Below, piece after piece: positions 17,181 through 26,400 of a stretch of 64,000 bases of DNA (positions are counted from its first letter, which is position 1; every line of letters begins with the position of its first letter). Origin of the DNA: Paenibacillus_AB hodogayensis (lineage in GTDB: Bacteria > Bacillota > Bacilli > Paenibacillales > NBRC-103111); contig NZ_BAAAYO010000021.1 in the NCBI RefSeq assembly GCF_039536325.1, forward strand, positions 434,001-498,000, read 5' to 3'. The notes below the pieces were generated by a model. The model saw nothing but the letters and a program-made list of their open reading frames with translations. It made no database searches and was not told the origin of the DNA. The translations under genes and the position numbers were made by a program.

Positions 17181-18326
17181 CTATATAGAACGCAAGTAAC
17201 AAACGAACAAAGTCACGCCAAGCACCAAATGGGGTAATGAATAGTAACAAAAACCCGGTGGTGATGAAAAATGAGTGCTGCAAAAATCGAGCAACTCAAT
17301 GTGTTCATGAGAGAAACATCAGATAAACGACTTTACGAGAGGTACCTTGCAGTCCGCCTTCGCTTTGAAGGTCACTCGTTTGAGGAGATTGGCCATTTAC
17401 TCAATCGGACGCGCCAAACAATCAGCCTTTATTGGCAAGCCTATCAGGAGCATGGTCTTGCCGGGCTGGAAATGGACCATTCTCCCGGACAACCGCCGAA
17501 GCTCACGAATGAGCAACGTAGTGAGCTCGGCGCCATGCTGGAACAAAAGACACCAGTCGATGTTGGCTTTGAAGCGCGCTATACCTGGACCCTTCCGCTG
17601 GTAGCCGAGTGGATCAAGATGACGTACGGCGTCAACATGAGTGTACGTGGCATCAGTGCGATGCTCAAACGGATGAACTTCAGCTTTACCAAAGCGACTT
17701 ATTCGTTGGCCAAGGCCGATCCGGATGCCCAAGCTGTTTTTCGTAAGCAAACCTTTACTGCGCTCAAGAAACAAGTGGAGGTCGAAGAAATCGATCATCT
17801 GTTATTTGAAGATGAATCCATGATCCGTTCCTATCAAGCGCTGCAATACAATTGGTTCCCGCGCGGCAAACAACGTAAAGTGCCGACATACGGCAAGCAT
17901 GAAGGAGCCAAGTTGTTTGGAGCGATTAACTACGAAACCGGTCAGGTGCATCACCGGGAAGAAGAGAAAGCGGATGTAGCGGCTTTTGTTCGCTTTCTTG
18001 AAGATCTTCTCACGGCGTACCCGACTGGAAAAATGGCTCTTGTTCTGGATAACAGTCGAATTCATCATGCCATAGCCTTACAGCCGTTTCTCAAAAAACA
18101 TCCTCGTTTACAGTTAGTCTTCCTGCCGCCTTACAGTCCAAACCTTAACCCCGTTGAAGGGCTATGGCTGTGGCTCAAAGCAGACGTGGTCAATAACATC
18201 TTCTTTGAAAAGTTCTATACGATCAGGCTTCATGTGAGCCAATTCATGAAGCGGATCAATAAGCATCCCATGCAAACCATCGATCGTCTGCTTGTTCGGT
18301 TATGATCTTAATTGCGTTCTATATAG
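17181..18326 (+). mobile_element. IS630-family insertion sequence
   Basis: The element is bounded by perfect 15-base inverted repeats: CTATATAGAACGCAA at 17181-17195 and its reverse complement at 18312-18326. It holds one full-length transposase gene. IS630 elements insert at TA, and the TATA at both ends is consistent with this, but the exact target duplication cannot be fixed by eye. Length is about 1.15 kb, normal for the family. Confidence 0.88.
17271..18305 (+). CDS. IS630 family transposase, intact
   Basis: A 344-residue DDE transposase. The N-terminal helix-turn-helix region (HSFEEIGHLLNRTRQTISLYW) is followed by a second winged-helix part. The catalytic core has FEDES, LVLDNSRIHHA and LPPYSPNLNPVEGLW, giving the two Asp and the final Glu of the DDE triad. 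No frameshift or stop is seen, so the element may still move. ATG 17271 follows GGTGGTGATGAAAA. The gene sits between the two 15-base terminal repeats. Confidence 0.92.
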   Translation: MSAAKIEQLNVFMRETSDKRLYERYLAVRLRFEGHSFEEIGHLLNRTRQTISLYWQAYQEHGLAGLEMDHSPGQPPKLTNEQRSELGAMLEQKTPVDVGFEARYTWTLPLVAEWIKMTYGVNMSVRGISAMLKRMNFSFTKATYSLAKADPDAQAVFRKQTFTALKKQVEVEEIDHLLFEDESMIRSYQALQYNWFPRGKQRKVPTYGKHEGAKLFGAINYETGQVHHREEEKADVAAFVRFLEDLLTAYPTGKMALVLDNSRIHHAIALQPFLKKHPRLQLVFLPPYSPNLNPVEGLWLWLKADVVNNIFFEKFYTIRLHVSQFMKRINKHPMQTIDRLLVRL

Positions 18327-18418
18327 TTGTTTTTTTAAAGCTGCGCCTTCATTCCCCTGGGAGAAGGATGACATGAACTGCGGGGATGGGTACGAAAGTT
18401 AAAAAAATGAACCAGAAT

Positions 18419-18479
18419 AACGTGGGCTGCCAGCATAAAGACTGGCAGCCCTATTCACGTTCAGATCAGGATTTTTTTC
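18419..18479 (+). terminator. Long hairpin with T run
   Basis: GGGCTGCCAG (18424-18433) pairs with CTGGCAGCCC (18442-18451) over an eight-base loop, with an outer AACGTG/CACGTT pair; seven T follow at 18472-18478. It probably ended a transcript whose gene has been lost or displaced by the IS630 insertion. Confidence 0.55.
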
Positions 18480-18503
18480 AGATCGAAGTACAAGTACGCT
18501 CAG

Positions 18504-18790
18504 TCATTCTAAGTCCATCCCGAATTGTGGATTGCTGTGACTGTTGATTAACTTTCTGTCCCGCCGGAACGCGGCTCCGTACGCCTCTTTGACGCACTTG
18601 GCCGGTTCCTCGCAAAGCCGAACTCTCCGAACGTTCGCTTCATGCACGGCCGTCGGCGCCGCGGCTACGGATTCAATATGCACGCGACCGGCTGCCACCG
18701 TACGGATCCGGAAGCCCTCACCGAGCAAACGGCTGTCGTTACCGGTGCGCCTCCAATAGCCGGGCAGGATTGGGATCGTAACTTTCGAGG
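18504..18790 (-). pseudogene. C-terminal remnant of an unidentified protein
   Basis: The minus frame ending at TGA 18504 gives about 95 residues that look coding (for example RIRTVAAGRVHIESV, VHEANVRRVRLCEEP, AYGAAFRRDRKLINS). Upstream of about 18790 the frame turns into sequence without protein character and no start is found, so this is the 3' end of a broken gene. I do not recognise the family. Confidence 0.35.
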
Positions 18791-18851
18791 AAGCGGAGCG
18801 TCTAACATAACAAGAAATGGATTTGATGCTACTGAAAGGAAACGAATAGTC

Positions 18852-19440
18852 ATGAAGACTGTTTGCCGGGCATGGGCATTGATGATGGGGAAATACGGTA
18901 CAATTTTCGGCGTGCAGTGCCCGGAAATCGTCAATGGCGCAATGACTGAAAAGGCCGGGTATATCGTAGCTCTTAAGCGGGATATGGGACAACTGTTGTG
19001 GGATCATGTGATGGAGCAGCGCTTTCCGACCAATTCGGTAACGCCGTACTTCGGAGCCGGGGACGAAGAAGGCAATCTCATTTTGGAAACAGGCGGGGGA
19101 GTCGTTTCGGTCGGACCCGTCGGCGTGAATTGGTCCTTTCAGAATATATACCCTGCAGGAATCGAAGTGATGCAAGCCGGATTGACTTTGGATGCTTCGG
19201 GAAACGTATATGCACTAGTAAGGCCGTCTGTATCCATCTCCGGGCCTTCCTTGTCTTTGCTTTGCCTAGATCGGAACGGAAACCTGCTATGGCGGCAAGA
19301 CAATGCGGTGCAGGGTGGGGCCATCTGGATGAACCTTCAGATGCTGCCCGGCGGAAAGCTCTACGGAGTGAACTTTTACGATATATATGCATGGGACGAG
19401 CAGCAAAAACTATTGGTCCAGATCAAGCAGCCGTCTACGG
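18852..19440 (+). pseudogene. PQQ-like beta-propeller protein fragment
   Basis: From ATG 18852 (AAAGGAAAC upstream) about 195 residues show repeated propeller blades: GYIVALKRDMGQLLWDH, LTLDASGNVYALVRP, LLCLDRNGNLLWRQD and GGKLYGVNFYDIYAWD. The frame stays open to 19631, but from about 19440 it runs antiparallel in meaning to the acetyltransferase reading frame and becomes arginine-rich noise. The propeller gene was therefore cut and joined to the start of the acetyltransferase gene. A full-length protein would be at least twice as long. Confidence 0.55.
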
Positions 19441-19455
19441 AGTTACTGGACGCCC

Positions 19456-20238
19456 TTGATCGTCCGCGCTTTTCAAGAGGTTGGAGTCGGTCAGGCGGAT
19501 ACCGTTCTTATTCATTCTTCATTAAAAAGCTTAGGCCATGTAGACGGAGGCCCGCTAAGCGTGATCGACGCGATCAAAGAAGTTGTTACGGAAAACGGCA
19601 CCGTCGTATTTCCGACGCTCGTGCAGCGTGATTTTGCCAATGCTTATCGCAATTGGGATATTCACACTTCCCCTTCCGACGTGGGCCATATAACCGAAAC
19701 GTTCCGTCTGCTGCCGGACAGTTTTCGGAGCGATCAGGCCACGCATTCGGTTGCCGCATGGGGGAAACGGGCGGCCGAACTTACAAGCGAGCATTCCGCC
19801 TACGGTCCGCGAATGGGTATTTTCGGCGACTACTGCTTCTCCTATTCGTCGCCGTGGCAGAAGATGTATCTGCATAAAGCGAGAATCGTCTTTATCGGCA
19901 TCGATACGGTGTACAACACGTTCAAGCATTTTGCCGAGTATGCGCTTGTTGAGCATTATTGCAGTACGATCAGGGACCCCGGAAACAAATGCTTGGCCAT
20001 GTCGAAAATAGCGAGACATAACGTTCCGGGAGTTTGGCCGTTTCACGATGCGATCAAAACGCAAGCCATGCTGGATGAGCTTGGCCTAGTCGCTTATACG
20101 ACATGCGGCAACTCGCTTTTCACGAGCGTCAAGGCCGACGAATACGTCGACAAGGTGCTGGAAGTATTTAAGAACAATCCACAACAATGGTTTAACGATG
20201 CGTTTCTTGCGTGGCTCGAACAGGATGTAAACCATTAG
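19456..20238 (+). CDS. AAC(3)-family N-acetyltransferase
   Basis: A protein of about 260 residues with the aminoglycoside 3-N-acetyltransferase fold. It has the N-terminal DTVLIHSSLKSLGHVDGG segment, TVVFPTLVQRDF, the conserved ATHSVAAWGKRAAEL stretch with the catalytic-region His, and SPWQKMYLHKARIVFIGID. The family transfers acyl groups from CoA; many environmental members do not act on antibiotics. The start is uncertain: TTG 19456 gives MIVRAFQEVGVG, right for the family but with a distant GGAG. The frame is open upstream to 19387 only because it overlaps the truncated propeller gene. The amidohydrolase follows after 28 bases. Confidence 0.75.
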   Translation: MIVRAFQEVGVGQADTVLIHSSLKSLGHVDGGPLSVIDAIKEVVTENGTVVFPTLVQRDFANAYRNWDIHTSPSDVGHITETFRLLPDSFRSDQATHSVAAWGKRAAELTSEHSAYGPRMGIFGDYCFSYSSPWQKMYLHKARIVFIGIDTVYNTFKHFAEYALVEHYCSTIRDPGNKCLAMSKIARHNVPGVWPFHDAIKTQAMLDELGLVAYTTCGNSLFTSVKADEYVDKVLEVFKNNPQQWFNDAFLAWLEQDVNH

Positions 20239-20266
20239 ATGAGTTGAACCAAGAGGAGGAATTTTC

Positions 20267-21163
20267 ATGTTTATCGATATTCATGCCCATGCATACCGAA
20301 AGCCGGTACCTTTCGTCGTTCAGTTCTGCACGGCGGAGGAACTGATTCAGCGCTACGACGAGCTGGGGATCGAGAAGGGCGTCCTGCTGCCGGTCGTCAG
20401 CCCGGAAATCTATTTCCCGCAAGCCAATGAAGACATTCTGGATATGGCCGAGCAATATCCCGACAGGTTTATCCCGTATTGCAATATCGATCCGCGCGCG
20501 TTGACCAATTCGGCGGAGGCTCCGCTCGATAAGGTGCTTGCTTACTATAAGGAGAAAGGCTGCAAAGGGGTCGGAGAAGTAATGCTTAACGCCGAATTGA
20601 TGGACCCCCTTGTACAAAATTTATTCCGGTGTGCGGAACGGGTAGGCCTTCCGGTTGTCTTCGACGGCTCCGATCAGAAAACGGGAGATTTCGGCTTATA
20701 TGACGACCCTGGTTTGCCGCAGCTGGAGCATACGCTGCAAAGGTTCCCGAATTTGGCCATCTTCGGGCACGGTCCGGTGTTCTGGGCGGAAATCGGCCGG
20801 CTTCGGACTCCGGGAGAACGCTCGTTTCTATTCAACCTGAAGGGCGGTCAAGTGGGCCGATTGCCTAGCGGTCCGATCGAGGAAGAAGGGGTCGTGCCTA
20901 CTTTGTTCCGCAGGTACCCGAATCTGTACGGAGATTTGTCGGACTTTACGGCTCATAACGCCATAGCCCGCGATCCCGAATACGGTCCGAAGTTTCTCAC
21001 CGAGTTCCAGGACCGGCTGTTTTTCGGAACCGATATTTGCACGAAGACTATGCCGGTGGATTTGGTCGATACGCTGATTCAATGGCGCGATTCGAAAAAA
21101 ATCAGCGAAACCGTATTTAATAAAATTGCCCGGGAAAATGCGATCGCATTTTTAGGATTGTAA
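20267..21163 (+). CDS. Amidohydrolase family 2 (TIM-barrel metal-dependent hydrolase)
   Basis: A 298-residue hydrolase or decarboxylase. The opening metal motif is MFIDIHAHAYRK (HxH) and the barrel is typical of the family, with PYCNIDPRA, GVGEVML, a central His in FGHGPVFW, and the final metal Asp in LFFGTDIC. A GAGGAGGA site precedes ATG 20267. Family members hydrolyse or decarboxylate small cyclic or aromatic acids; the substrate is unknown. The gene probably forms an operon with the acetyltransferase and ends at a strong terminator. Related amidohydrolase remnants lie at 31130-31320. Confidence 0.85.
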   Translation: MFIDIHAHAYRKPVPFVVQFCTAEELIQRYDELGIEKGVLLPVVSPEIYFPQANEDILDMAEQYPDRFIPYCNIDPRALTNSAEAPLDKVLAYYKEKGCKGVGEVMLNAELMDPLVQNLFRCAERVGLPVVFDGSDQKTGDFGLYDDPGLPQLEHTLQRFPNLAIFGHGPVFWAEIGRLRTPGERSFLFNLKGGQVGRLPSGPIEEEGVVPTLFRRYPNLYGDLSDFTAHNAIARDPEYGPKFLTEFQDRLFFGTDICTKTMPVDLVDTLIQWRDSKKISETVFNKIARENAIAFLGL

Positions 21164-21175
21164 GATTGGAATCAT

Positions 21176-21213
21176 CCCCGACAAGCTCAAGTGTGCTTGT
21201 CGGGGCTTTTTTT
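21176..21213 (+). terminator. Rho-independent terminator of the amidohydrolase gene
   Basis: CCCCGACAAGC (21176-21186) pairs perfectly with GCTTGTCGGGG (21195-21205) and is followed by seven T after one C. Confidence 0.9.
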
Positions 21214-21232
21214 CATTGCTGGAGCGTCGGCG

Positions 21233-21270
21233 ACAAATTCAGCGCCGGCTTTAGCCGGCATTGAATTTGT
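21233..21270. repeat. Inverted repeat between convergent genes
   Basis: ACAAATTCA and TGAATTTGT flank GCCGGC-TTTA-GCCGGC, giving a long hairpin. No T run follows on either strand, so it may block read-through between the convergent amidohydrolase and beta-helix genes rather than act as a classic terminator. Confidence 0.5.
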
Positions 21271-21375
21271 ATGTCGAATTAAAGCGCAAAGAGGATGTTG
21301 GCGTAAGGGAGCGCTTTCAGTTTCCCGTTGTCGGAGTTCGCGACGATCGTGTCCTCGTAACGGGGAGCCTCGCCG

Positions 21376-23208
21376 CTATTCCAGCGAAACGTTTCCGAGT
21401 ACGGACGTACCGGTTCCCTGATCGGCGACCCCGTTGGAATTGTAGAGCGTTGCGGCGAACAGAAGCTGGTTGTTGTGAATGACGTTGTATTTGGCCGACG
21501 GCAAGTGCACGCGTATACCGTCCATTGGGCCGTAGCGAATTTCAAATTCGGACGAAGTGTCCGGGGCGACGGCCCAGGCCGGCGTGCACACGGCGGTGTG
21601 CGTCGTTCCGTCGTAGGATGAAATTTTTCTTTTTTGTCCCGCGCCGGTTCCGCCAACCAAATAAACCGTCATCGTGTTGTATTCTCCGCTTGAGGCGGAA
21701 GCGTCATTGTCCAGCACAATCGAAGCGGTTGTTCCGCCCTGAGCCTGTCCGGCGTGCTTGAACCGGTTTTGCACCGTGTTGCCCTGGATGGTATTGAAGC
21801 TTGCGCTGTCCGTCACCATAATGCTTGTGCTTGATGCCGCGTTTCCGCTTTCTTCAATCACGTTGTTGGCCACCAAGCAATATTTGGTGTTGAGGGAAAG
21901 CCGAATGGTGTTGGTCGCAATATTGTAGAGATGGTTGTTCGTGACGCTGATCGAGCTTACATTTTCCAGCCAGATGCCGATGCCGTCGCAATTTTGAATC
22001 AGGTTTCCCTCGATCGTACAATTGGTCGATTTGCTGATCCACAACGATCGGTTGGTCGAGTCGGACAGAATGTTGCCTTTCAGTACGGTGTTTTGCGTCA
22101 GCAGCCCGCTAATACGGGCTTTGGGGCCGATAAGCGTGTTTCCGACAAATTCGATGGTTTCGACCGCTCCTAACGTACCGTTCATCGTAAAGCTGCCGCC
22201 GGCGTTGTTTTGGAATAAGCAATTGGCAACGGTCACGCGGCGAACAAAGCTGCCGGGGTCCGGTTCGAGATCAATGCCATGTTCGGGGGCTTGTCCGTGT
22301 GTGTTGGCGAACGTACAGCTCTCGATCCGTACGTTCTCGGCGCAAGTGACGCTGATTCCTTGTCTCCGGTTATTGTCGCAGTACACATTTTGGAAGGTGA
22401 TGTTGCGGGCGGCGTTGCTCTGGGTCAAGTAGTATCCGACCACGGAGGCGTCTCCCCAGCAATCCGCGATATGCAAGTCGCGAACCAGCACGTGGTCCGA
22501 TCCGCCGATGGCAATGCCGTAACCCCATTGTCCCGTCGTGCCCGAATGCTCGTTTCGCTCTCCGCGAATTTTGCCTCCGCCTTCGATGGTGACGTTGGTT
22601 TTGCCGAAAACGTTGATGATCGTATACCTTGGCGTCGCCGCCGGTAGCGCTTTCAATACGGCCGACGGGCTGATCACGATGGTCGTGTTGTCCTTCGCCT
22701 GAATGCCCGCGCTCAATTGGCCCACGCTTGTGGCGTCGGCCCGGATCATATACGTTCCTTTCGGAATATATACCGTCACATTGCCGTTGCCGATAGCTGC
22801 GTTGATCGCCGCCGTATCGTCGGTCGTGCCGTCCCCCGCGGCACCGAACCATTTCGCGTTTACAAACGACTGCTCCACAATCCGTTTGAAGCGGGCGCCC
22901 GATGTCGAGACGAGAACCGTTCCGGTATTGTCAGGCGATGCGGTGTCTGCGGGATCATAAAGGAAAAACCCTTCCTTTCCCGGTTCGGTGACATAATAGC
23001 CAACCCCTTCCACTGGGGCTGTTTCCGCCCTTAATTCGCTGATGGTTGTCGAAACGCAATGTTTGGATGCCAATCCACCGCCATAGGTCGCCTGCCAAAC
23101 CGATTGCTCCACTCCGCTTGTCGCACCAACGGAAGCTTTGTAAAACAGGGTCGCCGCACCTGTGGCGCCGATGGCGGCCAGCAGCTTTCTTCTCGTCAAG
23201 TTTGCCAT
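21376..23208 (-). CDS. Tat-exported right-handed beta-helix protein (pectate-lyase superfamily)
   Basis: A 610-residue exported protein. The N-terminus MANLTRRKLLAAIGATGAAT is a twin-arginine signal. A short domain follows, then the pectate-lyase-superfamily hallmark KWFGAAGDGTTDDTAAINAA near residue 115. A long run of beta-helix coils follows (NVTIEGGGKIRG, NITFQNVYCDNN, CTIEGNLIQNCDG). Near residue 520 an insert (VYLVGGTGAGQKRKISSYDG) resembles modules of phage tail proteins. ATG 23208 is chosen because GGAGG lies 9 bases before it. Such proteins cut or bind acidic polysaccharides; no catalytic residues can be assigned. The +1 frame after its stop reads SGEAPRYEDTIVANSDNGKL, a possible lost tail down to 21279. 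Confidence 0.8.
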   Translation of the reverse strand: MANLTRRKLLAAIGATGAATLFYKASVGATSGVEQSVWQATYGGGLASKHCVSTTISELRAETAPVEGVGYYVTEPGKEGFFLYDPADTASPDNTGTVLVSTSGARFKRIVEQSFVNAKWFGAAGDGTTDDTAAINAAIGNGNVTVYIPKGTYMIRADATSVGQLSAGIQAKDNTTIVISPSAVLKALPAATPRYTIINVFGKTNVTIEGGGKIRGERNEHSGTTGQWGYGIAIGGSDHVLVRDLHIADCWGDASVVGYYLTQSNAARNITFQNVYCDNNRRQGISVTCAENVRIESCTFANTHGQAPEHGIDLEPDPGSFVRRVTVANCLFQNNAGGSFTMNGTLGAVETIEFVGNTLIGPKARISGLLTQNTVLKGNILSDSTNRSLWISKSTNCTIEGNLIQNCDGIGIWLENVSSISVTNNHLYNIATNTIRLSLNTKYCLVANNVIEESGNAASSTSIMVTDSASFNTIQGNTVQNRFKHAGQAQGGTTASIVLDNDASASSGEYNTMTVYLVGGTGAGQKRKISSYDGTTHTAVCTPAWAVAPDTSSEFEIRYGPMDGIRVHLPSAKYNVIHNNQLLFAATLYNSNGVADQGTGTSVLGNVSLE

Positions 23209-23396
23209 CCTCATGCTCCTCCTTCTAATAATAGAATGAGATACCCGGTAATCGATATCTGAAGATTGCCGCAATTCAAGTATAGAGGACCTCTAGGAGA
23301 GCCGTACATGGTATTTGCAGACGGGACAATGTAAGTTTTTAACCAAATCATCGTTCATTTTTCATGTGAATTTTAAACATCGTCGTTTCGCCATGC
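23209..23396. promoter_or_regulatory. Divergent promoter region, beta-helix gene versus GH31-AraC gene
   Basis: The gap separates two divergent genes. It contains the palindrome TAGAGGACCTCTA (23283-23295), a possible operator. No confident -35/-10 pair for the minus strand was found. Confidence 0.4.
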
Positions 23397-23402
23397 TATA
23401 AT
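23397..23402 (+). promoter_or_regulatory. Extended -10 element of the GH31-AraC gene
   Basis: TGCTATAAT gives an extended -10 (TATAAT at 23397-23402); the -35 (TAAACA, 17 bases upstream) is weak. The 13 bases CGCCATGCTATAA (23389-23401) recur exactly at 32849-32861 before the aldo/keto reductase gene. Its position argues against the first in-frame ATG at 23401 as a start. Confidence 0.5.
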
Positions 23403-23427
23403 GGAGGCAACGGAAGGAGGCTTAGGG

Positions 23428-26400
23428 ATGGGGGAGCGGAAAGATTTCTTGCTATCGCTTGCGAACGGAGGATGGATGCGCGTACAGACGGTTGCGCCAA
23501 CCATTTTCCGGATCCGGTTGAATGAAACGGGGCTTTTTGCGGAGCCCGCTTTAATGCGTTATCAAATTGTAAGCGCTGTCTTGGGGTTGGAGGAAGATAT
23601 TGGCGTGATGCCTCCCGCCACCGTCGCGGAACTTCGGACCGAGCAGGCGGTGCTGCGAATGGACGGCAGGGACGGGCAGTTTCGCTTGTTCGGGGCGGAT
23701 GGGGATGAGAGGGTTGCGACGAGCGCCTCTCCCTGGTCGAGCGAGAAGTCCGGGTTCGGCGTACGCTTTCGGCTGCAGGGCGACGAGGCGCTCTACGGGC
23801 TTGGCAACGTAGCCCCGGAGCGGCTGCAACGGCGCGGCCTGCGCGTCGAGATGTGGGCGGAGAAGCAGTTGTGGGCGAGCGCTCCGATTCCTTTCCTCAT
23901 GAGCTCGTGTGGCTGGGCAGTTATGGTGAATACGACATGGCGCCATTTGTTCGATATTGGAGCTTCGAGCGAAAACGAGCTGCGTATCGAAGGGGCGACC
24001 GGGGAGCTGGACTTGTTTCTTTTCGTCGGAGGCGACTATGCGGAGCTGCTTAACGCTTACACGGACGTTGCGGGAAAGCCGTCCCTGCTGCCCATCTGGA
24101 TGTACGGTCTGAACTTTTGTTCCCGGATCGGGTCCAGCGCTCGCGATGTGCTGGACGATGCGATCAAATTTCGCCGCGCCGGGACTCCGTGCGATCTGAT
24201 CGGCCTAAACGCCGATTGGATGGAGAAGGAAAAAGACTACTCGACCGCCAAACGATGGCATCCGGTGCGATTCCCGACAAGCGCGAACGATCTGCTGCGA
24301 CAAGTCTCGTTCATCGGGATTTTGCACAAACAAGGGTTCAAGCTGAGCCTGACTTTGGACTGCGATTACGATTTGACGGTACTCGAAGAGCGGATGGCCC
24401 GAGAACATTCGGAAGCCGAACGGGAAGCTCGGAATGACGGTTACAGAGAGGGCGGGGAGCTTCTTCGCGAGGAGTCGTGGTACGATCACTTGCGCAAGTT
24501 TGTCGATGACGGTGTATCCGCATTCGTGCTGGACATGATAAAACCGCTGCACGGCGATACAGGGCGAGAATGGGGCAATGGCATGAGCAGTGCCGAGCTG
24601 CACAATCTTTATCCGGTTTTGCTCAGCAAGCAAATGTATCTCGGCTTCTTGAAGCAGACGAACAGACGGCCGGCGATCCATATAGAGAAAGGTTACTTGG
24701 GGATGCAGCGGTTTGCGGCCAGCACGACGGGGACGTTTTACACGGCGAAGCATGCGATCGTGGCGATACTCAATTACGGCCTTTCCGGTCATGTCCATAC
24801 GTCCACGAACATGCATCTCATTTCGCGCGAAGGCATCCACGCCGATTTTTTGCTGGCATGGTCGCGAATCAATAGTATGGATCATTTCCAGCATCCGGAC
24901 TTTCTGGAGCATCCGTTGCACGAGCTGTTTCAACGCTATGCGCGATTGCGCTACCGTCTGATCCCGTATTTGTACTCGACCGCTCACGAAGCCACACGCA
25001 CCGGAATGCCGATTACGCGGGCTATGCCGCTGATGTATCCGAGAGACCGGCATTGCCGGGAGTTGGACGGGCAGTATATGCTGGGCGATTTTTTGCTCGT
25101 CGCCGTTTATACCGAAAGCGTGTATTTGCCGGAAGGAGACTGGTTCGATTATTGGACGGGGAAACGATATAGTGGTCCGTGCCGAGTCGATTGCAGCGTC
25201 CCTCCGGAAGCGGGCGGGCCCCTATTCGTGCGCGCCGGGGCGATTATTCCGATGTGGCCGCCGATGGACTATGTCGGGGAGCAACCGGTCGAGACGATAA
25301 CGTTGGATATATACCCCGGCGCTCACTGCAGCTTTCTCTTGTATGAGGACGACGGCGTCACGTTCGACCACTTGGCAGGGGCTGCCTCCTGGACGCGTAT
25401 GGAATGCGCGTCGGATCAAGCGGCGACGACGGTGCGCCTCGCAAAGCGCGAAGGGAATTATGCCCGCATGGCGGTCAAGCGCAACTATGAGCTCATTATC
25501 CGCGCTAGCGTCAAGCCCGCAGCGGTCCGTGTAGGCGGGGAGAGACTTCCGGACCTGACGGCGCGGAACAAAGCCGATCTGTTCCGCGGTTGGCGATACG
25601 ATCGAATGGCGGGGGCGGTCAGGCTGCATGTGACGGAAACGGAGTTCGACGAGGCGGGCGTATGCATCGAAATCGTGTATCCGCCGAAAAGCGGCCGTTC
25701 GGCCGCCGCTCGCGATGGGGTCAAGCTAAGAACAACGGCGCCAGTCGATCCGTTCGGCGGGCAAACGGCCCGTGCTCATGGCCGGGGGATGGGCGCTGCC
25801 GCCGGTGACGGGGGTTGCGCCGCTTCACATGACCTTGAAGCGGACGATGCTTTTGCCGCCGCTTTGGACTCAGGTGAGCTGAGGATGGCGGAATCGGCAT
25901 TGGCCGTATGGTGGGAGGCGAAAATGAAGCAAGATTCGTCCGCAACCACCGCCGTCTGGCAGTTGCACGTTATGAAAGGCTGCCATCTGATCGTTCGGCA
26001 GGCGGAGCAGAGCGGATGGGCCACAGCGGATGCGTTTAAGAGCATGGAAGAGGAAGCATACGAGATGGCGCAACTGCAAATGTCCGAACAAGGCTACGAA
26101 CTGCTTCAGCGGCTCTTGCGCCGGCTCGTCCGGCATATGGAAGCGCACCGTCCCGCGGCGAAACATCCGGTTGTTCGCGAGCTGATGGAGCTGGCGGAAC
26201 GGGAGCCGGAGCGGGACTTGTCGCTGAATGCGATGGCCGAACATTTTGCGCTGCATCCGGTTCATATTAGCCGGCTGTTCAAGAAGGAAACCGGCGGCAA
26301 CTATTACGACTATGTCATCTCGATGCGGATGATGCGGGCGAAGAAGCTGCTGAGGGACGGTCACAAAGTATATGATGCCGCGGCCCGTTGCGGCTTTAAG

